A DNA stretch of 64,000 nt from Haberlea rhodopensis (taxonomy: Eukaryota; Streptophyta; Magnoliopsida; Lamiales; Gesneriaceae), in contig CAJQUN010000013.1 in NCBI GenBank assembly GCA_907163345.1, forward strand, positions 11,330,307 to 11,394,306. Direction: 5' to 3'. The translations under genes and the position numbers were made by a program. Shown piece by piece: positions 22,803 to 35,083 of the stretch. The stretch's first letter is position 1, and every line of letters starts with the position of its first letter. Below the pieces are notes generated by a model that was given only the letters and a program-made list of their open reading frames with translations, did no database searches and was not told the DNA's origin.

Positions 22803-25800
22803 AGTGGTTAGCTCTTTGGGGCTGTTAAGGGCCTAGGAAGTTATTGATAGCACATATTTATGCATGATGGCATTAATGTTGTATGACACAACTAGTTGTT
22901 ATGTGCTTTTTATGATATGAAAAGTGGTGTTGCTAATCAGTGTGATTGCAGGAATCGTGTAGCATGAGATGGGATGGCATTAATGGTGATGTCTGGCCCT
23001 TCATGTATTATGTGTTAAGGGATCTGATTTTGTGGGAAAATCAGGAAAGGTGAGACGTACGGGCTTCGGACGGTAAAACGTGTTACACCTTTGATTATGT
23101 ATATCGTGGGTAGTGAACCCTTACATGTGATGGTATATGTGAAATGATAGTGATATATTGTGATAATGGAATCAACTGTTGTGCTTGATTATTGTGGTAG
23201 AATTGATGAATGTTCCGGTAGCCTTTATCTCCGATCGAGGGAGGTACTTGCCGCTGTCATGACTTAGCGAGGTAACATGCCGCTGTCATTGTCGAAGCGA
23301 GGGGTCCTAAAATTTCGCTGTTGTATTGGGACCGGAACAGTCACAATTCTAGTGATTAATGTGGAATATTGTGGTTATAACTGGAACGTGATATCGATCA
23401 TTATATTGTGAACTGTGGTATTAACCTGGATGCAGGTACATGGAGCTAGTGGAAGTTCCGGTAGTTGTTATATTCGAGCGAGGGAGGTACTTGCCGCTGT
23501 CATATGAAGCGATGGTAATATGATATTTGCTGCTGTCATGTCTAAGCGAGGTAACATGCCGCTGTCATTGTCGAAGCGAGGGATATCATATGATGCCGCT
23601 ATATGTCGAAGCGAGGGGTCCTAAAATTCCGCTGTTATAACAGGACCGGAACAACCACATTATCTATATTGATAGCGATGGTTCATTCCGCTATATTGAT
23701 TGGCGATGGTTCATTCCGCCAGATGTATTGATAGCGATGGTTCATTCCGCTATATTGATTGGCGATGGTTCATTCCGCCAGATGTATTGATAGCGATGGT
23801 TCATTCCGCTATATTGATTGGCGATGGTTCTTGCCGCCGGATATATTGATAGCGATGTCTCATTCCGCTATATTGATTGGCGATGGTTCTTGCCGCCGGA
23901 TATATTGATAGCGATGTCTCATTCCGCTATATTGATTGGCGATGGTTCTTGCCGCCGAATATATTGATAGCGATGGTTCATTCCGCTATATTGATTGGCG
24001 ATGCTTCTTGCCGCCGGATATATTCATAACGATGGTTCGTTCCGCTATTCCATTGGCGATGACTTATGCCGCCGGGTGTTCATAGCGATGGTACATTCCG
24101 CTACATCTATGGCGATGGTTCATGCCTCCAGATGTCTATAGCGATGTGTTATGCCGCTGACTCTATGACGAGGGATTATGCCCCTGATTCTATAGCGACG
24201 AGTTATGCCGCTATGTACATGACGCTGGATTACGCCACCTACGAGCGATGGGTGCTGATTGCGTACCACTATTGGATGACGGAGACAGGTATGCCGCTAT
24301 ATTGTTAGCAATGAGGTACGACATATTACTGTTTATTTAGCACTATTGTGGATATCATGTGTTGATTTACTTATGCTGTCATGTGTTTGACGACGAGATT
24401 ATAGACATCGTGTATCGACATATACTGTCACGAGTCGACAATATTATTATATTATTTCAAAGTCATATGTTGACAGGTACCGTCACGGGATGACAATGAC
24501 ATAGTGGATGTTCTATGTAGACGTATAGCGTCGTTTTGGTGGTTAATACAATTATGTTATGTATTTGGTTGTATGGTTTGAATGCCGATGGTGAGCACAT
24601 GGTAGAGTCTGGGTCACTAGTTGACGAGACCTTTTTGCCAAGCAGGTTTGCTCGGTGGAGTATTGGATGTATTGTACCGGTAAATGTACCACATCATGTT
24701 ATGGAGGTAAATATTTGTCGAGCAATGATACCCTTGGGTATGCTCGTTAGTTTGGCTAGGGCCAAGTGATTGGTGGTAAGAGTAGTCATTGAGGAAACTA
24801 CTCGCTTGTGTTGTGATGTAGGGTAGACATGGTTGCACCCACCCTGAGGGTGTGGGATAAATCTTATTGGATTATGATTGCATCATAAGTGAGCAAGGAC
24901 ACCGGGTTGTCCATTGTGCTTGGTATTTTAGAGATATGTTGGGCGATGACCCATTACTCAACGGTTTGTACGGTATGGCATACCGAGATGGAACATATGG
25001 CTTATTGGTGGGCTTGATATGAGCCTATGGAGACAGCGCTTTGCTAGCCAGATGTTGGGGGAATGATATAGTGTGCTTGTTGGAGCCATGATACTACACG
25101 TTGGGACCAAGTTTGGTGAATCGTATGATGAAACGATGAAGACTTTTGGCAGGCTTTTGATTGTCCCTTTGTAGCATGATGTTTGAGGCATGTGACACCC
25201 CATGAGAACGTTTATACGTCTATTGTTTTGAGAGACTTGTCTGGGACAGCTCATAATGTTGAAGTACCAACAAGAGAGTCATCAAGTCGTTGTTGACTCG
25301 ATCTGGGGAATCCGTGTACTTGGGATGCAATGGGTGTTATTGTATCCAGTTTTTTTTCGGAACGGTGGTTCGAGACTAGTGGATCTCGAGTTCGATAGCA
25401 CTTCCCTTGTGGGGAAGGAGGTAGTATTATACCTATTTGGGGAATCTTTGAAGGATTCGGTAAGTTGGTACGTGTGGTGTTGATTTTGGGAATCACGCCG
25501 TGTTGTTGATCGTCGATTATCATTCTCCACTGCATGGGAATGACTCAGAATTGACAGTTGTGTTTGGGGCTTTGGGGTATGTTGTAGATACCCGAGCCAA
25601 GTGCAGTATGCATGTGATGTCCGTGCCTAGGCAGGTATACCGGTGAGTATACGGATGTCAATTATTGATTTCCTTTTGTCAAGCATAGAGTTATACTATT
25701 TTTTGGATGGTTAAATCTCTGATGAGAGATATTGAACACCTTGAGATTGGGAATCTCCATGGCACGATAATTATGAGGAATAATCATGAAGTTAGTTGAC

Positions 25801-26730
25801 TCCCTTTGAGGAGGGATTATCTTATGTGGGTTAAGGTATTTCCTTATTGGCGTTTTCCTCCGAGTTATGCGATAGCCTTCCCAAGTTTGGATTGTTAAAT
25901 CCTAGGATTATCAAGGGATGGCAGGAATTCGGATTGGTTGGGTGTAGCTGTCGACACAAGCGTTGAGGATGCCATGGGTTTATTGCATGTCCTTTCAGAA
26001 TTTGAACTCTGTGGAGTCTCGATGGTTTATTTATGATCAGGATGTGATCCTTGGAATATCCGGAGGTGGACATCTTGTGAGATGTCTTTTGTGTGAATCT
26101 GTGGCCGTGAGTTGCCCAAATTGAGTTGCAATGATGCGACTGCTCATTTGATGGAGGAGGTTTGAAAGTGGAGACCAGGTTTGGTATGTGTACATCGTGG
26201 TATACTAGTGTTTTCCTCGTAATGATGTGTATTAGACATCGTGGGTCTTAATAAAGATGTCATTGGATGATATCTACGATAGAATCGGGAGCGATTCGAA
26301 TCCTTGCAGTTTCAGTCGACTAACTGCTTTTGGACTGTTAGCGTTGAGTTGTGATGACACTCTTTGACGTTATGATGGATTTGGAAGTCTATTCCACTCC
26401 ATAGTTTGACACGAGGTCAACGTTCTCACGGTTGAGGTGTTATTCAGGATGCGTTCTTACTAATTGTATTAGAACTAAGGATGACCATCCGATTTACAGT
26501 CGTAAGTATTGGTTGTTTTGCAGTCATGAGAGACTGACTTTTGGGATGACCCGCATAGAGGTACGTTTTGCCTCTTAGATGATATGTTGGTTTTGGCAAG
26601 TCGCCTTGTTTCAGAGTTTGATGTGAGGTAAGTATCCTCGCGTTTATTAAGACGATTCTGATATGGTCAAGAATCGAGGTTATGGCTTCATGTTGTTGGG
26701 TAGCCTGGGTGTTACGTATTACACCGGTGC
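22803..26730 (+). other. Interior of LARD2, non-coding
   Basis: No gene is supported. 23220-23650 holds irregular AGCGAGG...GCCGCT inverted repeats and 23671-24300 the regular array. The rest is moderately GC sequence without coding signature, partly shared in reverse with the interior of LARD1. Confidence 0.7.
23671..24300. repeat. 59-bp tandem hairpin array of LARD2
   Basis: Units begin at 23671, 23730, 23789, 23848, 23907, 23966 and 24025, exactly 59 bp apart; degenerate units follow to about 24300. Each unit has two 21-bp inverted repeats: one with arms TAGCG/CGCTA and one with arms TGGCG/CGCCA (later TGGCG/CGCCG). Both share a central ATGGTTC-type sequence. Confidence 0.95.
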
Positions 26731-26731
26731 T

Positions 26732-26766
26732 AATTTCGAGGACAAAATTCTTTTAGTGAGGGATAT
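26732..26766 (+). other. Pre-PPT hairpin and polypurine tract of LARD2
   Basis: AATTTCG-AGGA-CAAAATT (one mismatch; G to A at a CpG relative to LARD1) precedes TTTTAGTGAGGGATAT, which abuts the 3' LTR. Confidence 0.75.
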
Positions 26767-29193
26767 TGTGATGACCAGAGATTATGGATGTTAACCCCGG
26801 AGTGTTAATACCCCTAAAGTTGTTTTACGTGGCGACTTGGAGTTTAATCGCGGTGTTGGGCCTTCTGGCCTCGTTTATTTGGGTAGTCGGGATTGTTGGA
26901 TCCCGAGGTTGAGATTGTATTCTCATTACGGTGAAAAATCTAAGAGTTGGGTTTTTAGTGTGACTCGGAATCTCGGGTGCTTTGTGTGGGCACCGGTAGG
27001 GGGTTTTTGAGTTAGAGAGAGAATTTTTGAAAACAGATGATTTTTAATGAATCATGATGTATTTGTGGGGCTATTAGTATTTCGGGGTATTTTTGCTATA
27101 AATACCAGTTGAACCCAAGATTTTAATTATTGGAACCATTTTCCCCACCTTCCCTCTCTCTCCTCGCGCGCGCCATTCCCGATCCCCTTTGACCCCCGCC
27201 GCTTCCAGGCGTGCGCCCGCCGCCGTCCGGCCGCCGTTCGGCACGTCTGACCCACCGGTGGCTTCGTCTCTTCCAGGCTCACCTCTCCGTACCATCAATT
27301 TGAAGTTTGGTCGCGATTTGAGTTCGGATTTCTGCAGAAAGCGCTAGGGTTCGAAACTGGATTCTGTCCGATTTTGGGGCTCGATTTTGGTACGTTTTTG
27401 GGGCTTTTCTTCCGGTGTTTTTGGGGCGTTTTGTGCTGCATTTTGTGTCAAAAATTTTATGCTTTGTGGTTCAAAGAAATTGGTTGCCAATTGATTCGAT
27501 TTGAGCGCTGGTTGCATGGGTTAGGGTTTGAATTTTTGGGGGTTTTGGCTAGGGGGCGGTGATTCTTGTTAGTGATCGATTAATTCATGTTTTAGATGAT
27601 TTATGGTGCTTAGTTTGGGTTCGATTTGTGTTGTGAAGGTTCAAAAATTTGTGGGGAGTTCTTGAGCAATTTTCGATAATGGTTAATTGTCGTGTGTTGA
27701 CAATATTTTTGAGGGTTATGGGTGTGCTTGAGCATGGGTTGCATGTTCGTAAATAATTGTGAATTATTTATCGTGTTAGCACATCGTTCCTCGGGGCATG
27801 GAACTCGAGCAAGGTTTGGCTCGAACTTCGGAAATTTAAGGTACGTGCGACGTACGAGCATTACTTTATATAAGAGCATTTGTGAAATGCATAATGTGTT
27901 TTAATTGCATTAGATGGTTGTGGGTATGGTTTATATATATATGTGTCGATATGACTATGGAACGACCTAGTCTTGATATCGCTGCCACAAGTGTGCGTAA
28001 TACTAGAGTAGTATGACCTTATAATAGATATGGGGTACTGGGTTTATATGACTATTGTAGGGCATTTGAGATGCCTGAGAATGATCGTGGGATCATGTAT
28101 TCATTGTAAGACATGTGAGATGTCTAAGTGAAATGGAAAATTGGTAAAATAAATGCTAGGCATTTGAGCTATCTGTGATTGGTAGCAAAGTTGAAAATCA
28201 GTATTAGATATCGAGATATCTATGTTTGTATGTATAATGAATTTGGAATCGTTAATTATTGATACTTGAGAATCAGGCATGCTATGAGTTAAATCAATGT
28301 GTTGATTTACTGATTTTTGAGATTTGATGAGTTTGATGATTGTGAGAACAGGGACAGTACACGGAATCCCGGATGTGGACGTTGCCATCCAGGGAGTATC
28401 ATTTAAAATTCATTAGTATTTACTTGTGTTGTAAATTATGAATTTCATTATTGTGATTATGGGATTTTGTGTATTGGTATGCTCACCCCGTTGGGGGCTA
28501 TCTCTGTTGGGGCAGGTGAACAGGTACATCGATGGCTGTGGAGCTGGGCTCGAGCTGTTGATTGGACGTACTCCCAGGATCATGGTACCAGGGCTTGATG
28601 GAGCACGGTATCGTATAGAGTACTCATATACACCTGAGGATTATATACATATTCATGATGCTCGCATGTGAGCACGATTATACTTGTATATGGATTGTAT
28701 ATAAAGGCATGAGCCTTTCTCTCTTTCATTTTGTGTTGCATGCAATTAAGAGTAGAATTGCTAATGATATGAGAGTTATGGGTGTATTATGTGGGTGTTG
28801 AAACCCATTTATGTTGTCTTATGTGTGGTGTCTTCCCTGGCTGGGAATTTACTTAGTGTTGCTGTGTTCTGTTGAGTATGTGTTTTCCCTGGCCGGGAAC
28901 TATATATTGTGATGCGCTTTTATTTCGGGATGGCTCTATTTATGGGGAGACTCTGCCCAAATTTTTATAAAAGTTTACCATGTGAAAAGTGGTGTAATGG
29001 GGATGGAAATGGGCGGAATCTATGAGTCTAAATGTGGGTAGAGATGATCTTAATGTTGAATATTAAAGAAATTTTGTAATTGCCATTCAATGGTAAAGTA
29101 TCATCTGAGTTTCCCGATTGATTTTATTGAAAGCATGTGCCACACATAATGAATAATACACTAATTAAGGGTTAAGGGCTTGGGGTCCTTACA
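26767..29193 (+). repeat. 3' LTR of LARD2
   Basis: The 2427-bp partner of 20359-22786. It is followed by the GATTC duplication at 29194-29198. Confidence 0.9.
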
Positions 29194-29198
29194 GATTC

Positions 29199-29485
29199 CC
29201 CAAACTGTACCGAGTGCTGAATCATTTGTATGATTGCAGGCTTGATTTAAAGTTGTTCGCATGTACGCTTGGTCTAGTAATACTAGACAATGATCCATGG
29301 AACAAAGGATTAGCATAATCCATGAGTGATCGTCTATTAGGTATCTCCTCGTTCCGTCTTTCATCTCTTCCACCTCATCTTTCATTGTTTTCAGCCATTG
29401 CTCGAACTTCTCTTAGTCTCCTAAGAAGAGTTCTTTCAATTTCAGGGTCAAAGGGCTCAAGTAAAGGCTTGCTACTCCTTATCAT
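29199..29485 (-). pseudogene. Athila-like element B: Gag N-terminus
   Basis: Read on the minus strand, Gag opens near 29485 with MIRSSKPLLEPFDPEIERT and RRLREVRAMAENNE, matching the opening of element A's Gag. One base is lost near ANNF (about 29252). After that the frame reads IKPAIIQMIQHSVQFG and joins the 19835-20358 block across the LARD2 insertion (CDTFK region). The start is placed by homology with A; an upstream ATG at 29557 is in frame but not part of the family pattern. Confidence 0.85.
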
Positions 29486-29619
29486 GCGCCAAGAGATAAC
29501 AACCTGCAAATATCCAACCAAAGAAATGGCAGTAGTGGAAATAAAAAATGAAAACAATAAAATAAAAAAATTGGCTAAATTATAGTCAACTAATCTCGTC
29601 TGATATTACTTTAAACTAG

Positions 29620-29637
29620 TCCCCAGCAGCGGCGCCA
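29620..29637 (-). other. Primer binding site of element B
   Basis: Minus-strand TGGCGCCGCTGCTGGGGA, a tRNA-Asp-type site with two pyrimidine changes relative to A and C. Confidence 0.85.
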
Positions 29638-29643
29638 AAAACT

Positions 29644-30976
29644 TGATCGCGATTTATTTAAACAGTAAATTCTCAGTGTAGCGCGATATACCGCACATTG
29701 TCAAGTTTTAGTAAGTAGAATAAAGTAGGATGTCGTACCCACAGGACTAGTAAGCAAGTATCAAACTCAACTAGCTTAACGATATTTAACATACGATTAT
29801 TAATGATGATTAAGTTAACTAAATTAACCAGGAACAATATTCCAACACAATCAAGCAATAAAGAGTGTAAAGAATCAGTAGTAACAATTATCAAGACTTC
29901 GGTTTACCCATGTAATTCCCCATAATTCGTTTATTAGTTGTGATTTAAAATCTTACATTCTAAGGTGACGAGTTTTCCTAATGCATTCGTTATACTATGG
30001 TCAAGCTATAACAAGTCTAATATTAAGATGCTACAAGTCAATGGTCATGCACTTATTTAACACTCAATATTGTATGAAGATCTATTCAAACTACTAGCCT
30101 TCGATTTTGATAGATCTATTGCTATCACACGTGTGTTCGATTTTACTTGGCCAGTCTCAATCTAAACTCACGGCTTAATTTATTATGTCATATTGCAATA
30201 TATTATGGTCAAGTCATTCACAATATAAATAATCATTCAAATGTTGCCAAACCCTCAAAAGCATGAAGAACAATAAATAACGCACATAGAATTGTAAGAA
30301 TTAATCAAAAACTGTTATTTAAATCATGGGTCCAAAACATGGGATCCGATATTCTTGATAAACTAACTAGCCAACAATAATCAAATAACAATATAAAATT
30401 GTGTCTTGCAACAAATTAAACATTAAGAATCTGAAAATAACGAATAACAAAGTTTTAGAAATACTAAATAATGCTAGAAGATGACTCATTGCTCTTCAAT
30501 GGCTCAGAGTGTATGGGGATGGAAGCTCTTCTTAGGTTTGAAAATATGAGGCCCCCATCTCTCTTTTGTCCAAGTTGCCCTTTTATAGTTGGTGGGGAAA
30601 ATAAGTTTCCTTGTGGACTTCAAACTCTTCGAAAATCTATTTTTTCGGAAATTCTTATCGACCGGTCGATCGGTAGCTTCGATTGATCGATCGGTTGAGA
30701 TGTAGTTTTTTCTCAACCAACGGCACATGACCAATCGATCGGTTCAATGGGCCGATCGATCGGTCGTGTTATTTTTCTCCAACTTCAATCTTTTGTTACG
30801 CCTTCGCCCGGTTAGCTTGTTTTAGTCCATTTTCATCATTTTTAGCTCAATTCATCCAATTCCATGCACTTGGGCCACTCAATCAATATATACCAAAAAA
30901 CGTAAAATCGTCCAGGAATCAAAATGAAAACCACTAGAAAATCATAGCAAAATAAGTGTAAAAATGATATTTATCA
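29644..30976 (-). repeat. 5' LTR of Athila-like element B
   Basis: On the minus strand it starts TGATAAATATC at 30976 and ends CGCGATCA at 29644. It resembles the start of LTR D at 62293 and shares the TACAATATTGAGT...TAAATAAGTGCA block with LTRs of A and D. Only this LTR of B is in the window. ACGAC (30977-30981) may be its target duplication, but the partner is not visible. Confidence 0.8.
30663..30762. repeat. Two CGATCGATCG-type pairs in LTR B
   Basis: Cores start at 30663 and 30684, and at 30732 and 30753: both pairs exactly 21 bp apart. Cores are degenerate (CGGTCGATCG, TGATCGATCG, CAATCGATCG, CGATCGATCG) and flanks tend to extend as CC...GG. Confidence 0.85.
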
Positions 30977-31175
30977 ACGACCTGTAAGATGGGTCATGCC
31001 GGGCCAAGGGTACCGGCCCACAGCACGAAAAAGCACGATTTGTTTTTTAATTTTTTGAATTGTTGCGATCGATCGGCAAATATGTTACGATCGATCACTA
31101 CATGCCGTACCTTGCGCTCAAAAAATGGTGCTTGAACGACATATCGGTACATAACTACCGTTCGATCGCTAATGC
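30977..31175. other. Host sequence left of the Tekay-like insertion
   Basis: No gene. It begins with a GC-rich GGGTCATGCCGGGCC block (about 30990-31035) that recurs in the same orientation at about 40285. It carries a further palindrome pair at 31066 and 31088. The last five bases, AATGC, are the left TSD of the Tekay-like element. Confidence 0.6.
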
Positions 31176-33246
31176 TGTAAGGACCCTAATCCTTGAGTGC
31201 GGATCAAAGGTATAATTAGAGCTAATATAAATGATCAGAGTAAATTAATCGTGTTGAGGCTATGAGCCTAAAAGTTACATGCCAAAATGAGGACTATCAA
31301 TGGATTAATTACATTCCCCATCAAAAGAATGTTATCAATTATAGTTTTACACTACTCCTAGAGTAGACACTATACAAAATAATCCTGTCCTTCATCTACC
31401 AAAAGTGCTCTTCAAGCTCACGGTCTCAACCCGTCTTAGCCCCCTTCAAATCATGCCAAAAGTACCTACAAGGACAATCCCCAAACATGAGCAATAATAT
31501 CATTCATATTCAACACAATATGAATATAAAGCGTAAATGCATAAAACACAATTAAAACACTTCCTGTTTTCCCATGCATTTCAAAACGCTTCCAGTTTGG
31601 TTGTCCCTGTACCATAACTCATGAGTATAATCAATAGATTATTTTTAATGGTCTAGACATGTCATGACACAATACCATCTCATCAATATCAAATACCGGT
31701 CACCATTCCCTAGTCTGTCCATCACAATGTATTTTAATGCCCCTCGCTTATTTACATATAGGCGGCATAGAATAACCTCGCTTCAATGGACATGCGGTAC
31801 TCCCACCCCTCGCCTCACATTGAGCGGCAAATATCCTTTCCTCGCCCTATATGACAACCACGCTCAAATGTGACATGCGGCGCTCCCACCCCTCGCTTCA
31901 CATTTAGCGGAACCAAAACAAATAGCGGCAAGCATTAAAATCATCAAGGGATGACCACGACTCATGGGATGTGCACCAATAATCATATGCATCTACAATC
32001 ATCATGCATAATTCAACATGTATTTGCATCCACAATGCATAATCACATATATACTCGCATCCACAATGCATAAACAATGAGTATATTAGATACATGTACC
32101 GTTGGGTGCCCGTACGTCCTCTACGTACCTTTCCAAAAAGTAGGATATGGTAGGACTTCAGTTCCTTGGCTGTGTTGCCACCTGGGATGGTTCTACACAT
32201 TCACACAAATCAATATTAGAACCCAATAATAGTCCAATACCAAAAATCCCACAAAAAATCCAAAAACATCAATTTTGGTGTCTCGCGATCGATCCCATAT
32301 AGCCCCGATCGATCGCGAGACCACACTGCCTCGCCCAACAAAAAAATTCAATCCGCGATCGATCGCTGAGTTTACGCCGATCGATCGCGACCTCGCCGAT
32401 CGATCGCGCCAAACTCGCGATCGATCGCTGAAGGCTACTGCCTTCAGCCCTGCAACTCGCGATCGATCGCTGGTGGCGCCGATCGATCGCCGAGCTCTTC
32501 ATATCCGATTTTTGAGCACTATTCACCCATCTCCTTCCCCAACCCAAACAAACTCATATAATCAAACACCAACCATACCAAATCACTACAAATCTTCAAT
32601 AAACATCATCATACAACCATAAATCTAACACTCACCCAAAAATAACACCAACTCACACAAACCCATTTCAAAACCCTTCAAACCATTTCAAACTCAATTA
32701 AAATACTTCAAAACCAACAATGAGGTATCCATACCTCTTGGGGATCTCAAATCTCCCAATAAACTCCACAAAACAAGATTTTTGGAAGGGTTTCTCTCCA
32801 CCCTTAAGTACAAAAACGAAAATGGACAAGGGAAGGGTTTGGGAGGTGTTATTTGGGAAAGTTAAAAAGTGAGAGTGAAATGTTTGGTGGGGGGTTTGGG
32901 GTAATAAAGTGGGTTAATTAATTAAAATGCATTCTACAATCCCATGGTGTACAAAACACCCCAACATGATATTTTTAAAAGCATTAATCCAAAATGCACC
33001 AAATATCAATTAAACTCATGATTTTCCAATTAATTGCTAACCATGGCAAATAAATCATGCTAATAACAATTTTCCCCAACATGCACAACATGCACACTGA
33101 AATGCACCCCCGGGTCATCCTTTCCATGTGACCATGCATTTCCACACATAAGTAAATCCAGCACATAATCAATTAATTATCATCATAATTAATCATATAA
33201 ACACAATTAATGCCCAGTTGCAATTAATCATTTCGGGGATATCACA
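31176..33246 (-). repeat. 3' LTR of the Tekay-like element
   Basis: Plus-strand ends are TGTAAGGACC and GATATCACA. It holds CCTCGC...GCGG inverted motifs (31740-31925), an inverted CGTACGT/ACGTACC box (32111-32130) and eight CGATCGATCG-type copies (32286-32490). One copy has lost a base relative to the other LTR. Confidence 0.92.
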
Positions 33247-33282
33247 ATACTCCCCTACTTATAAGATTTCGTCCTCGAAATC
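33247..33282 (-). other. Polypurine tract and pre-PPT hairpin of the Tekay-like element
   Basis: On the minus strand a perfect hairpin, GATTTCG-AGGA-CGAAATC (33265-33282), precedes TAAGTAGGGGAGTATT, which abuts the 3' LTR. Confidence 0.85.
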
Positions 33283-33315
33283 ACATGCACTTACCCCAAA
33301 AGAAACTAAACATAA

Positions 33316-35083
33316 TCACATACCAGAGAATAGTTCCGGGTAGTGCTGCACCATATGCCGCTCCGTCTCCCACGTAGCCTCCTCGACACCCCTGCGATCC
33401 CACTGAACCTTGATCATAGGTATCACTTTGTTCCGAAGTCTACGGTCTGCTCGATCCAGAATTCTGACAGGCTGTTCCACATAAGACACATCGGACTCTA
33501 ACTGAACTTCGGAAGGCTGTAATACATGCGACGGATCCGGCTCATACTTCCGTAACATCGATACATGAAACATGTCATGTATACCAGATAAAGAATGCGG
33601 CAGAGCTAGTCGGTAAGCTAAGGTGCCAATGCGCTGCAAAATCTCGTACGGTCCAACATACCTCGGAGACAGTTTCCCGTCGCACAACGCCTCTGAAAGG
33701 CGAGATCTTCAAAAAGACCTTATCTCCCAACTGAAATTCCAACGGTCTCCGCCGTTTATTCGCATAAGTTGCCTGTCTGTCCTGGGCTGCTTTCATTTTC
33801 TGCCTTATCATCTTTATCTTCTCTTCCATCTCCCGAATCAACTCCGGTCCTCCGACCGATTTGCGGTCCAAATCATCCCAACACAAGGGTGATCTACACC
33901 GTCTGCCATAAAGAGCTTCAAAAGGAGCCATCTGAATACTCGCCTGGTAGCTATTATTATAAGAGAACTCTACCAAAGGCACTGAATCTTGCCAAGAAAC
34001 ATCGAACTCCAAAACACAAGCTCTCAACATGTCCTCGAGCGTCTTAATAGTACGCTCGGTCTGGCCATCCGTATGAGGATGATAAGCAGTGCTCAATCTA
34101 ACTTCAGTTCCCAAGGCTGACTGGAGACCTTCCCAAAAATGAGATGTGAATCGCGGATCTCGATCCGACACTATGGAAATGGGGATCCCATGCAATCTCA
34201 CCACATCTCGAATGTACAACTGCGCCATCCTCAAAAAGGTGAAAGTCATGCTATAGGGGATGAAATGAGCTACCTTAGTCAATCGATCCACAATCACCCA
34301 AATAGCATCAAAGCCTGAAGCACTCCTCGGCAGGTGAGTCACGAAGTCCATGGAAATGTGTTCCCACTTCCACTTCGGTATCTCCAAGCTTTTTAACTCG
34401 CCGCCAGGTCTCTGCCTCTCTGCCTTAACCTGCTGGCAGATCAAGCACCTCTTTACAAAAGCGACGACATCAGATTTCATCCTTTTCCACCAAAACTGAC
34501 CACGTAGATCTTTATACATCTTCTTCCCGCCTGGGTGGATGCTAAGTCTGCTACTATGAGCTCGCTCCAATATCCCTCTACGCAACTCCGGCGTACTCGG
34601 AACCACCCAACGGTCACCCAATCTCAAAGATCCGTCATCGGCCACTCTGAATTTCGTTGGCTGACCAAGATGTACTAAAGATAACCACCTCTGAACCTCA
34701 TCATCTGACCTCTGAGCTCTCCTGATGTTCTCATAGATATCTGGCTCAGCTAACAAGGTCGATACATACACAGGTGATGCATCAATGTCAAAATCATAGC
34801 CCAGATGGCAATAGGAGGTCATCATGGCGGACAAATGGATAACGTCCTCAGCAGAACTCCTCACTTTCCAGCTCAAAACATCTGCTGTCAAATTAGCTTT
34901 TCCGGGATGGTACTCAATCTCACAATCATAGTCCTTGAGTAAGTCCATCCACCTCCTCTGCCTCATGTTCAACTCTGCCTGAGTGAATAGAAACTTGAGG
35001 CTCTTGTGATCCGTGTAAATGGTAAATGACGTACCATACAAATAATGTCTCCAAATCTTCAGGGCGAAGATGATAGCCGCCAA
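33316..35083 (-). pseudogene. Tekay-like RNase H end, integrase and chromodomain
   Basis: From 35083 leftwards the frame completes RNase H (IWRHYLYGTSF, YTDHKSLKFLF). The integrase follows: a His/Cys zinc region ending KRCLICQQVK, then the catalytic core with WEHISMDFVTHLP, VSDRDPRFTSHFW and HPHTDGQTERTIKTLE. These supply the expected Asp, Asp and Glu. A frameshift near 33690 separates this from 33316-33687, which carries the GPY/F-type segment (KLSPRYVGPYEILQRIG) and a C-terminal chromodomain (PVRILDRADRRLRNK, VQWDRRGVEEATWE, YPELF). The chromodomain would target integration to heterochromatin. RNase H is itself split at about 35085 by a 1-base deletion. Confidence 0.92.

Larger units (their letters stand above)
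20359..29193 (+). mobile_element. LARD2: large LTR element without coding capacity
   Basis: An 8.8-kb plus-strand relative of LARD1, bounded by GATTC duplications (20354-20358 and 29194-29198). LTRs are 20359-22786 and 26767-29193, with about a dozen differences noticed by eye, so insertion looks recent. The primer site is at 22791-22802 and the polypurine tract at about 26752-26766. The interior lacks recognisable proteins but carries the 59-bp hairpin array. It lies 1.2 kb from LARD1 with the two 5' LTRs facing away from each other. Confidence 0.88.

Noticed and set aside
23671..24300. 59-bp repeat array as a CRISPR array
   Set aside because: Units are contiguous tandem repeats without unique spacers, inside a plant LTR element.
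32269..32622. Overlapping frames of 92-118 codons in Tekay LTRs
   Set aside because: Both strands are open through the palindrome array; no conserved domain.
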